Part shown: positions 36,229-43,894 of the stretch, in pieces
How the letters are laid out: the number at the start of each line of letters is the position of its first letter
How positions within the stretch are numbered: position 1 is the first letter of the stretch
Assembly (NCBI GenBank): GCA_947451145.1
Contig: CANFXW010000024.1
Span: forward strand, 1 to 48,347
Direction: 5' to 3'
From: Sphingomonadaceae bacterium
GTDB taxonomy: Bacteria; Pseudomonadota; Alphaproteobacteria; Sphingomonadales; Sphingomonadaceae
DNA length: 48,347 nt
Program-made: the position numbers and the translations under genes
The notes under the pieces: generated by a model
Databases searched by the model: none
Seen by the model: the letters and a program-made list of their open reading frames with translations, nothing else
Told to the model about the DNA's origin: nothing

Positions 36229-38036
36229 CCCTTCAACCGCGCCGCCACCCGCTCATTCACCCGCTGCTCCAGCAGCGACAGCGGCATGATCCCGTCTTTC
36301 AGAACCTCATGGAACCACGGCAGGCTGAACTTGTCGCCCAGCGCGGCTTGTGCCTTTTGGCGCAGTTCCATCCACTTGTTGTGGCCGATCTTGTAGGAGC
36401 AGGCCTGCCCGGCCTGGGTGCAATAGCGCTCTACCTCGCGCTGGCTGCGCGGGCGGGTGAAGCCGGTGGTGGCGACCATGTAGTCGGTCGCCTGCTCGCG
36501 GGTCCAGCGCTTGAAGTGGATGCCGGTATCGACCACCAGCCGCGCGGCGCGGAACAGGAACGATTGCAGGTAGCCCGCCTTTTCGATGCCGGAATAGGCA
36601 CCCAGCTCGTCGGCCAGTTGCTCGGAATAGAGCGCCCAGCCCTCGCCATAGGCCGAGATGAAGGTGTTGCGCAGCAGCAGCGGCAATTGCCCGGCCTTGT
36701 TGACGTAGGACAGCTGCAGGTGATGGCCCGGAATGCCTTCGTGATAGGTCAGCGAGGGCAGCTGGTACTTCGGCCAGTCACCGGTATCTTTCAGGTTGAT
36801 CCAGTAGATCGCCGGACGCGAGCCATCCATCGGTGCGCGGTAATAGTAGCCGTTCGACGCGCCATCCTGAATTTCCGGCGGCACACGGCGGATTTCGAGC
36901 GGCAGTTTGGGAATGTCGGAAAATGCCTGGGGCAGCTTGCTCCACATGGCTGCAACGCCAGCATTGAGCCCGTCGATCAGCTCCTTCCGCCCGGCGTCGG
37001 TGTTGGCATAGAGCTGTTCGGGCCGGGTGTTGAGCGCGGTCAGCCGCTCGCCAACCGAACCTGTCGTCAGCCCTGCACTCTTCAGGATCGCGTCCAGCTT
37101 GGCGGAAAGATCGGCCACCTGATCGAGCCCGACCTGATGCACTTCCTGCGGCGTCATCCGCGTGCTGGTGCCGGAAATCAGCGCTTCAGCGTAAAGCTCT
37201 TCGCCATGCGGCAGGCGCCAGACGCCATCGCCAGCCAGCGTGGTGCCGCGCAGCTTCTCGATCAGGGTAATCTGCCGGTCGAGCGCGGGATAGACCTGGC
37301 CTGCAACAATCTTCGCCGCCCGCACTGCCCAGTTTCCGGCAATGCCTTTCGCCTTGGTCCGCTCGGCCAGCGTGACAACCATCGAATTGGCTTCGGCGGC
37401 AGGCTGGCGCAGCTTGTTCAGCTGGCCCAGCGTCAAACCCAGCGACCATGCAGGAGCAGCAAACCCGCGCGCGGCCTGTTCGCGCTGATAGGCCGTATCA
37501 GCATCGAGCGCCGCCCCGAAGGCCGCAAGGCGCGAAAGATAGGCTTCGGCATCCGCAGTAGTTGCCACTGGATGCACGCTGCCGAGGAAGTCCGGCACCG
37601 AGAAATAGGCACCGCCCTGCTGGAATACCGGATAGGGGCGTTGCAGCGAGCGAATGCCGAACTTCTGCGGGGCGACATTGCGCTCATACTGATAGATCGC
37701 ATTGGCGCGCTGCAGGCGGCCGGAATCGCTCAAGCCCGCTTCGTCAAACTTGCGCAGCGAGGCCAAGGCCTCACGATTCAGCCGGTCATCAAGCGCGCGG
37801 CCAGCCGCAGAGCGGTCATCAAGCCGATAGCGCATCCCCGCCCGCGCGCCTTTATCGAGGCCGAGCTGTGTCGCGTCCTCGGGGCTGGCGTTGATCTTGG
37901 CGTAGAAAATCCGGTCCATCAGCGCGTAGAGCTGGGCATCGCGCCCCACCGCCGCCCAGGCCGCTTCCGGCATGGCCAGCAAGCCCGAAGAGACCGCCGC
38001 CGCGCCCGTACCAATCAGAAATTCGCGCCGTTCCAT
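36225..38036 (-). CDS. DUF885 family protein, probable secreted metallopeptidase-like
   Basis: The 603-aa product opens with a twin-arginine-type signal (MERREFLIGTGAAAVSSGLLA; the motif is imperfect) ending near AWA. It has the DUF885 core with HEGIPGHHLQLSYV at about residue 431, a zinc-binding HExxxHH-like motif, and a downstream glutamate in EGWALYSEQL. Family members are presumed metallopeptidases; activity is unproven for most. The frame is intact with the expected length. It converges on the ABC-F gene. Confidence 0.85.
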   Translation of the reverse strand: MERREFLIGTGAAAVSSGLLAMPEAAWAAVGRDAQLYALMDRIFYAKINASPEDATQLGLDKGARAGMRYRLDDRSAAGRALDDRLNREALASLRKFDEAGLSDSGRLQRANAIYQYERNVAPQKFGIRSLQRPYPVFQQGGAYFSVPDFLGSVHPVATTADAEAYLSRLAAFGAALDADTAYQREQAARGFAAPAWSLGLTLGQLNKLRQPAAEANSMVVTLAERTKAKGIAGNWAVRAAKIVAGQVYPALDRQITLIEKLRGTTLAGDGVWRLPHGEELYAEALISGTSTRMTPQEVHQVGLDQVADLSAKLDAILKSAGLTTGSVGERLTALNTRPEQLYANTDAGRKELIDGLNAGVAAMWSKLPQAFSDIPKLPLEIRRVPPEIQDGASNGYYYRAPMDGSRPAIYWINLKDTGDWPKYQLPSLTYHEGIPGHHLQLSYVNKAGQLPLLLRNTFISAYGEGWALYSEQLADELGAYSGIEKAGYLQSFLFRAARLVVDTGIHFKRWTREQATDYMVATTGFTRPRSQREVERYCTQAGQACSYKIGHNKWMELRQKAQAALGDKFSLPWFHEVLKDGIMPLSLLEQRVNERVAARLKG

Positions 38037-38124
38037 TTTCTGTCCCCTGAACCGGTTTCAATCGTGACGGGATCGCACGGGGGCTCGGGAGGGGCAAGCG
38101 TCGTTGGTCGATTGCGGTGGGCAG

Positions 38125-38595
38125 TCAGCCGATACGGTAAAACCCCGCCACCCGGTCCAGCGCCAGTTTGAGCACCAGTTTGCCGCTGCGCACCGGCCAC
38201 GCCAGCGCCTTTTCGGCATCGGGCAGCGTCTCGCCAGCACAGACCACGCGCCACAAAACGTCAGACAGCCCCGGCCCGGCGGCAGCCACTGCGCCATCGA
38301 AGCGTTGCTTGGCGGCGATCTGGCGTTCGCTGGCGGAAAGTCCACGTGCGGCGCCACCGCTCACCCGCACCGGATCCCAGCGCATGGTAAGCGAAGGCGA
38401 GAGCTGCGCGCGTTCCCAATCGGCGCGCAGTTGCTCGCCCGCGGCCAGCTGCACATCGCTCAGGTGGCCGCGCGAATGCAGCCAGGTCAGCGGGCTTTCC
38501 GCGAGGTTGACCGTCGCGCTGCGCCGCCCCTTGCGCGGGCCGCTGCTGATCGGGCCTTCGCTCGACAGTTCGCGTTCGACGAGTTGGCGCTGCAT
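38125..38595 (-). CDS. DUF6456 domain protein
   Basis: The 156-aa product from ATG at 38595 (AAGGGGAAC upstream) contains the alphaproteobacterial DUF6456 pattern: NLAESPLTWLHSRGHLS, then a helix with AGEQLRADWERAQL and a C-terminal helical bundle with KLVLKLALDRVAGFY. Relatives are often fused to or found near helix-turn-helix regulators; here an XRE regulator is transcribed divergently from the same 94-bp region. Function unknown, presumably regulatory. Confidence 0.75.
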   Translation of the reverse strand: MQRQLVERELSSEGPISSGPRKGRRSATVNLAESPLTWLHSRGHLSDVQLAAGEQLRADWERAQLSPSLTMRWDPVRVSGGAARGLSASERQIAAKQRFDGAVAAAGPGLSDVLWRVVCAGETLPDAEKALAWPVRSGKLVLKLALDRVAGFYRIG

Positions 38596-38636
38596 GGTTG
38601 TTCCCCTTCGCTGGTGCTGATGGATTCGCACTTGCC

Positions 38637-38674
38637 AAATTCGGTTTGCTGTAGGAAAGAGAAAAAACCGATTT
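38637..38674. promoter_or_regulatory. Inverted repeat between DUF6456 and the XRE regulator, likely operator
   Basis: AAATTCGGTTT (38637-38647) and AAACCGATTT (38665-38674) are inverted copies apart from one extra T, centred between the two divergent genes and ending just before the AGGAGC of the XRE gene. It is a natural target for autoregulation by the encoded protein. Confidence 0.5.
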
Positions 38675-38689
38675 GGTTAGGAGCTGGAC

Positions 38690-39262
38690 ATGATCAATCG
38701 CATCCGCGACATTCGCCGTGAGAAAGGCCTAACGCTTGCCGACGTGGCCGAGCGCTGCCAGCCGCAGACCACCGCGCAGACCATCGGACGGCTGGAAACC
38801 GGCATGCGCAACCTCTCGCTAGTGTGGATGAACCGGATTGCTGCTGCCTTGGGGGTGGAACCTGAATTGCTGGTGCGCGGCGATGTTTCGGCCCAGCCGC
38901 AACTGGTCGCCCGGCTCACCGATGCCGGTCCCGAAGCGCTTACCGCCCCGCGCGATGCCATTTTGCCGACTGCGCTTGGCGGTGATGGCGTGCTGATGGC
39001 GATAGCGGTGGAGGCAAGCTGCGGAGAATTCCGCGCCGGCGACCAGATCTGGTTCCGTCGCGTTCCCGACGAGGAATGGGGCCGCCATGTAAACCGTGAT
39101 GTGCTGGTCCCGCGCTCAGGCGGACGCTTTGCCTTTGGCCGGATGATTGACCGCGACGGGCACAAGGTTGCCCTGTTCCCGCCAGGAACGGGCCAGCGCC
39201 AGATCGTAGTCGACAATGCCGCCTGGCTGGCTGCAGCGGAAATGCTGGTGCGCAAGTTGTGA
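38690..39262 (+). CDS. XRE-family regulator with S24-like C-terminal domain
   Basis: The 190-aa product has an N-terminal helix-turn-helix (about residues 1-65: IRDIRREKGLTLADVAERC...TIGRLETGMRNLS). The C-terminal half (about 105-185: VEASCGEFRAGDQIWFRRV...GRMIDRDG) is shaped like the LexA/S24 dimerisation or peptidase domain, but without an obvious Ser-Lys dyad. AGGAGC precedes the ATG. Its last codon overlaps the GTG of the glycosyltransferase (GTGA), so it may be the first gene of a two-gene operon. Confidence 0.85.
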   Translation: MINRIRDIRREKGLTLADVAERCQPQTTAQTIGRLETGMRNLSLVWMNRIAAALGVEPELLVRGDVSAQPQLVARLTDAGPEALTAPRDAILPTALGGDGVLMAIAVEASCGEFRAGDQIWFRRVPDEEWGRHVNRDVLVPRSGGRFAFGRMIDRDGHKVALFPPGTGQRQIVVDNAAWLAAAEMLVRKL

Positions 39263-40440
39263 GTCAGGCAGCGGTTCGGCGCGTCCTGTCGATCTCGACG
39301 CTGTTTCCCAATCCGGCGCGGCCTGCTTTCGGGCGCTTTGTCGCCAACCAGATGGCCGCGCTGACGGCGCGCGGTGATATTGACCTGACGATGATCGCGC
39401 CGGTTGGCCTGCCACATTGGCCGCTGTCCTTGCGCGAGCCCTATGCCAGCCTGTCAAAGGTGCCGGAACGCGCTGACTGGCAGGGCATCACAGTCCATCA
39501 CCCGCGCTTCCGCCTGATCCCGCGCATGGGGGACAGCAATCCGGGGCGGTTAGCCGCTGCGCTGCTACCATTAATCAAACGCCTGCATGGCGAAACGCCT
39601 TTCGATGTGATCGACGCGCAGTTCTTTTTCCCTGACGGACCGGCGGCAGCGATCATCGCTCGCGAACTGGGCCTGCCGCTCTCGATCAAGGCGCGCGGGA
39701 GTGACATTCATCTGTGGGGGAACCGTCCCAAGGCGCGGGCCCAGATGCTCGCGGCGGCCGCGCAATCGGCCTGCATGTTGGCGGTCTCTGGCGCGCTGCG
39801 GCAGGATATGATTGCGCTGGGCATGCCGGGCGAGACGATTCATGTGCACTACACCGGGCTCGACCATGACCGCTTTCGCCCCACGCCTCGCGCTGAGGCA
39901 CGCGCGGCGCTGGGGCTTGATGACTCTCCGCTGTTCCTCTGCCCCGGCGCGCTGATTGCGATTAAGGGGCAGGCGCTGGCGATTGAGGCCTTGGCGCAAG
40001 TGCCCGGGGCGAAGCTTGCGTTGGCGGGCAGCGGCCATGACGAAGCTGGCCTGCGCGCATTGGCGGACAGGCTCGGCCTGTCCGAACGGGTGCTATTCCT
40101 GGGCCAAGTCGGCCATGATGTGCTGCCGACATGGCTCTCCGCCGCCGATGCCGTCGTCCTGCCATCAGAGCGCGAAGGTTTGGCCAATGCGTGGATCGAG
40201 GCCCTGGCTTGCGGTGCCCCGCTGGTCATCCCCGATATCGGCGGCGCGCGCGAAGTGGTGCGCAGTGCCACCGCCGGGCGGCTTGCCGAGCGGACACCTC
40301 AGGCCATTGCCGATGCCCTGAAGGCCATTCTCGCCAATCAGCCCGCACAGGCAGACGTCTCCGCCGAGGCGCAACGCTTTAGCTGGCAGACGAACGCGGC
40401 GGAGCTTTCAGCCCACTATCACCGGATCGCCAGAACCTAG
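39259..40440 (+). CDS. Glycosyltransferase family 4
   Basis: The 393-aa product has the GT-B, family GT4 layout. The N-terminal acceptor domain starts ISTLFPNPARPAFGRFV, and the C-terminal nucleotide-sugar domain has the GALIAIKGQALAIEAL loop and a signature E-x7-E motif in EREGLANAWIEALACG. Enzymes of this type build surface polysaccharides or glycolipids. Acceptor and sugar are unknown. GTG start, overlapping the XRE gene by four bases; the stop shares CTAG with the secF stop on the other strand. Confidence 0.88.
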   Translation: MSQAAVRRVLSISTLFPNPARPAFGRFVANQMAALTARGDIDLTMIAPVGLPHWPLSLREPYASLSKVPERADWQGITVHHPRFRLIPRMGDSNPGRLAAALLPLIKRLHGETPFDVIDAQFFFPDGPAAAIIARELGLPLSIKARGSDIHLWGNRPKARAQMLAAAAQSACMLAVSGALRQDMIALGMPGETIHVHYTGLDHDRFRPTPRAEARAALGLDDSPLFLCPGALIAIKGQALAIEALAQVPGAKLALAGSGHDEAGLRALADRLGLSERVLFLGQVGHDVLPTWLSAADAVVLPSEREGLANAWIEALACGAPLVIPDIGGAREVVRSATAGRLAERTPQAIADALKAILANQPAQADVSAEAQRFSWQTNAAELSAHYHRIART

Positions 40441-41429
40441 TTCATCTCGCGCGCCAGTCGCTCCTGACGGTCCATCGCGGTTTCGGTGGGCACGAAGCTG
40501 CTCGACGTCACCTTCAGCCAGATCAGAATCGGCGCGGCCATATAGATCGAGCTGTAGGTACCGACGAAGATGCCCAGCGTAATCGCGGCGGTGAAGCCGA
40601 AGATCACGTTCGGCCCAAGGAACAGCAGGGCCAGCAGCGTGATCAGCATCGACATCGAGGTCGCGATCGTGCGGTGCAGCGTTTCGTTGACCGAAAGATC
40701 GAGCAGTTCGGGGATCGGCATCCGGCGGAACTTCTTCAGGTTCTCGCGGATACGGTCATAGACCACGATGGTATCGTTGAGCGAATAGCCGATCAGGGTC
40801 AGCAAGGCCGCGACGATGTTGAGATCGAACTCCATCTGCGTCAGCGCGAACATGCCGAGCGTCAGCGTAACGTCGTGAACAAGGCTGAACAGCGCGCCGA
40901 TGCCGAACTGCCATTCAAAGCGGAACCAGATGTAGGCCGCCACCGCCAGCGAGGCGAAGCCGAGCGCCTGGAAGGCGATCCAGCCGAGCTCCTTGGAAAC
41001 CTTGCCCGAAACCGAAGCGATGCCATCGACCCGGGCATCCTTGTGGTTCGCGGTGATGGCAGCCGTGATCTTCTTGCCCATCGCATCGGACAGGCCGGGG
41101 TCCTTTTCTGAACCCTCAGGCAGCTTCATGCGGATCGAAACTGCGTTTTCCTGTCCGTTCTGCCGCACCAGCTGGATCACCGGATCACCATAGCCCAGCG
41201 CCTCAACCTCGGAGCGAAGCCGGCCGACGGGTGCTGTCTGCGACTGGGTGAAAGTCACCTGGATCATCTGGCCGCCGACGAAATCGACGCCCATGTTGAG
41301 GCCCTTGGTGAATACCAGCGTGAGGCTGATCGCCATCAACAGAAGGCTGGCCGCATAGAACGGCACGCGCCAGCGCAGGAAGCGGATGTTGGTCTGGTCG
41401 GGAACGAGTTTGAGAAGTTTCATTTTCAT
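40437..41429 (-). CDS. secF: Protein translocase subunit SecF
   Basis: SecF works with SecD to use proton-motive force in late protein export. The 330-aa product has six membrane segments, a periplasmic P1-like domain (about 40-140), and the conserved FALTQMEFDLNIVAALLTLIGYSLNDTIVVYDRIREN region in helices 4-5. It starts seven bases after secD and is coupled to it. The terminal CTAG overlaps the convergent glycosyltransferase stop. Confidence 0.96.
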   Translation of the reverse strand: MKMKLLKLVPDQTNIRFLRWRVPFYAASLLLMAISLTLVFTKGLNMGVDFVGGQMIQVTFTQSQTAPVGRLRSEVEALGYGDPVIQLVRQNGQENAVSIRMKLPEGSEKDPGLSDAMGKKITAAITANHKDARVDGIASVSGKVSKELGWIAFQALGFASLAVAAYIWFRFEWQFGIGALFSLVHDVTLTLGMFALTQMEFDLNIVAALLTLIGYSLNDTIVVYDRIRENLKKFRRMPIPELLDLSVNETLHRTIATSMSMLITLLALLFLGPNVIFGFTAAITLGIFVGTYSSIYMAAPILIWLKVTSSSFVPTETAMDRQERLAREMN

Positions 41430-41436
41430 GCGCCCC

Positions 41437-43038
41437 TTACAGTGCCAGCTCGTTTGGCCGCGCCTTGTGCAGCCAGTTCGAGACCCACATCCGGGTCATG
41501 ACCACGGCGGTGAACACCGAGGTCGCGATGCCGATCATCAGCACCACGGCGAAGCCCTTGATCGGACCGGTGCCGAACTTGAACATCAGCACGGCGGCGA
41601 TAACGTTGGTCAGGTTGGCGTCGAAGATCGCGCGGCTGGCCTCCTTGTAGCCCATTTCCACGGCCTGCATCACGCGGCGCCCGCGGTGTCGTTCTTCCCT
41701 GATGCGTTCGTTGATCAGCACGTTGGCATCCACCGCCGCGCCGATCGTCAGCACGAAACCGGCGATACCTGGCAGGGTCAGCGTGGTGCCGAACAGCGCC
41801 ATGATCCCCAGGATCATCAGCACGTTCACTACCAGTGCGGCGCAGGCATAGACGCCAAGCCGGCCGTAAAGCGCAAGGATGAATGCCGCCAGCGCAACGG
41901 TGCCGACCATGAAGGCAATCATGCCTTTCTTGATCGAGTCGGCGCCAAGGTCCGGCCCGACGGTGCGCTCTTCGACAACCTTCAGGTCAACCGGCAGAGC
42001 GCCCGATGCGAGGCTGATCGCCAGCTGGTTAGCGCTCTTGGCGTTGAAGCTGCCGGAAATCTGCGCCGAACCGCCCATGATCGGCTCGTTGATGTTGGGT
42101 GCAGAGATCACCTTACCGTCGAGGATGATGGCAAAGGGTTTGCCAGTGTTCTCGGTAGTCAGCTTGGCAAACTTCGCTCCGCCTTCGGAATCGAAGGTGA
42201 TCGAAACCACGTTTTCGTTGGTCTGTGAATTGGTGGTGGCCTGCGCGTTGGTCAGCTTGTCACCGCGAATGCCGCCCAGCTTGTGCACCGCGATAGCATT
42301 CTGGCCAAAGCAGCTGCGCAGTTCAACGCAAGGCAGGATCTCGCTGCCGGGAGGCGCGATGCCCCCGGCGATTTCCTGCGGCGAAACCGACATGTCGACC
42401 AGCTTGAATTCCAGACGCGCAGTCTGGCCGAGCTGGTCCTTCAGCTCTTTCGGATCCTTGAGGCCCGGCACCTGCACGAGAATCCGCTGTGGCCCTTCGC
42501 GGATGATCGTCGGCTCGCGGGTGCCCATCTTGTCGATACGGGTACGTACCACTTCAACAGCCGAATCCATTGCCTGATTGATCGCCTGATCAATTCCGCT
42601 CTGGGTGGGGGTCAAAACGATGCGCGAGTTTTCGACAACCTGAAAGTCCCAATCACGCGATCCGGCGCGGCCATTGATCAGCGGCTGCAGCACTTCACGC
42701 GCGGCATCGATCTGCGCGGCGTCGGCGAGCAGGAAGTTGACGTTTCCGTCCTTGGTCGAAATGTCGCCAATGCGAATCTGCGGTTCGGCGTGGCGCAGGC
42801 GATTGCGGACATCCTCTTCCATCGTATCGAGCCGCTGGCGGCGCACCTGATCAGGGCTCGCTTCGAGCAGGATATGGCTGCCACCGGCGAGATCGAGGCC
42901 GAGGTTGATCATCGGTGCAGGCAGTGACTTTGGCCAATCAACGCCTGCGAGCGACGCCATGGAAGGCAGCGAGAGCGCCATCGCGAAGGCGGCAAGCGCC
43001 CAGTAGAACACCTGTTTCCAGCGTGGAAAATCGAGCAT
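41437..43038 (-). CDS. secD: Protein translocase subunit SecD
   Basis: SecD is the large partner of SecF. The 533-aa product has an N-terminal membrane helix (about 9-29), a large periplasmic region (about 30-360) with LGLDLAGGSHILLE at about 47-60, and five C-terminal helices. Those helices include the GFVLTIGAAVDANVLINERIREE motif of RND-type pumps. It follows yajC by 21 bp; the yajC-secD-secF order is standard. Confidence 0.97.
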   Translation of the reverse strand: MLDFPRWKQVFYWALAAFAMALSLPSMASLAGVDWPKSLPAPMINLGLDLAGGSHILLEASPDQVRRQRLDTMEEDVRNRLRHAEPQIRIGDISTKDGNVNFLLADAAQIDAAREVLQPLINGRAGSRDWDFQVVENSRIVLTPTQSGIDQAINQAMDSAVEVVRTRIDKMGTREPTIIREGPQRILVQVPGLKDPKELKDQLGQTARLEFKLVDMSVSPQEIAGGIAPPGSEILPCVELRSCFGQNAIAVHKLGGIRGDKLTNAQATTNSQTNENVVSITFDSEGGAKFAKLTTENTGKPFAIILDGKVISAPNINEPIMGGSAQISGSFNAKSANQLAISLASGALPVDLKVVEERTVGPDLGADSIKKGMIAFMVGTVALAAFILALYGRLGVYACAALVVNVLMILGIMALFGTTLTLPGIAGFVLTIGAAVDANVLINERIREERHRGRRVMQAVEMGYKEASRAIFDANLTNVIAAVLMFKFGTGPIKGFAVVLMIGIATSVFTAVVMTRMWVSNWLHKARPNELAL

Positions 43039-43059
43039 GTGGGCAGTCCCCGCCTTCTA

Positions 43060-43395
43060 TCAGTCGTTTGCAGCTGTGCCAGTGGGCGAAAGCACGTCAG
43101 CGATGGTCGAACGCAGCGCCTTTACCTTGACGTTCTGGCCCAGTTCGAGATCGACGTAGTTCTCGTCCACCTTTACCACTTTGCCGACCAGTCCGCCGCC
43201 GGTGACGACCTGATCGCCCTTCTTGATCCCGGCGAGTTTGTTGCGGTGCGCTTTCTGCTGGGCCATCTGCGGGCGGAAGATGAAGAACCAGAACACCACG
43301 CCCATCAGCAGGAACGGCATGATGGTCGATGCCCAGACAGGCGGTGCTCCCGCATTGGCGGCGGCTGCAAAAAGGGTGAGTTGTGCGCTGGTCAT
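43060..43395 (-). CDS. yajC: Preprotein translocase subunit YajC
   Basis: YajC is the small accessory subunit of the Sec holotranslocon. The 111-aa product has one membrane helix (about 24-42: STIMPFLLMGVVFWFFIFRPQ), then the conserved RPQMAQQKAHRN, KKGDQVVTGGGLVGKV and VDENYVDLELG segments. It heads the yajC-secDF operon. Confidence 0.95.
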   Translation of the reverse strand: MTSAQLTLFAAAANAGAPPVWASTIMPFLLMGVVFWFFIFRPQMAQQKAHRNKLAGIKKGDQVVTGGGLVGKVVKVDENYVDLELGQNVKVKALRSTIADVLSPTGTAAND

Positions 43396-43575
43396 GGCTG
43401 AAAATTCTGCTTTCGTTTCAAACGGTGCGCCACTCGCCGGGTATCAGGAAGTGCCCCGCCCCCGGCGACCGGACCACGAGTGGCGCGCGGGTTAGCAGCA
43501 AAGATGGGGTGAGGCAACGCGAAGGCAAGAGAGCTTGTGGTTAGGCCGGAGTTCAAAAAGCCCTGATCAGCCCGC

Positions 43576-43604
43576 TTGCATCCATGGCATCCCATGCCTA
43601 TAGG
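43576..43604 (+). promoter_or_regulatory. Promoter of tRNA-Pro
   Basis: TTGCAT (43576-43581) and TATAGG (43599-43604) are spaced 17 bp apart, about 40 bp before the tRNA. The rest of the 250-bp gap between yajC and the tRNA shows nothing else I can name. Confidence 0.55.
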
Positions 43605-43644
43605 CGCGGCCTTCCGGTTCCGCTGCTTGGTGGAACTGGCCGGT

Positions 43645-43721
43645 CGGGACGTAGCGCAGCCTGGTAGCGCATCACACTGGGGGTGTGGGGGTCGGAGGTT
43701 CGAATCCTCTCGTCCCGACCA
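43645..43721 (+). tRNA. tRNA-Pro (GGG)
   Basis: The acceptor stem CGGGACG/CGTCCCG has discriminator A and an encoded CCA. The D-arm is GCGCAGCCTGGTAGCGC, the anticodon loop CTGGGGG (anticodon GGG) and the T-arm GGAGGTTCGAATCCTCT. The C1-G72 opening pair is characteristic of bacterial tRNA-Pro. Confidence 0.97.
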
Positions 43722-43768
43722 GTTTTTCGGAAGAAGAAACAGTCCGGGGGACTGTTTCCCGAAAAACT
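43721..43768 (+). terminator. Long two-part hairpin directly after tRNA-Pro
   Basis: GAAACAGTCC-GGG-GGACTGTTTC (43736-43758) is a perfect 10-bp hairpin. The outer flanks AGTTTTTCGG and CCGAAAAACT (43721-43730, 43759-43768) pair as well, with only five unpaired bases on one side. The stem begins at the last base of the tRNA CCA. It could act as a terminator or processing signal, though no T-run follows it. Confidence 0.6.
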
Positions 43769-43894
43769 CCCGAGCGGGAGCGAGGGGCACGCTATCAATA
43801 TAGCGATGCGGCTTCAGATAGGCGCCAAAGCGCAAAGCTGTAGTTTCCACCTGCAATCCTCCGCTTCCAAGCAGCGGCAACCAAGTTGATCACA

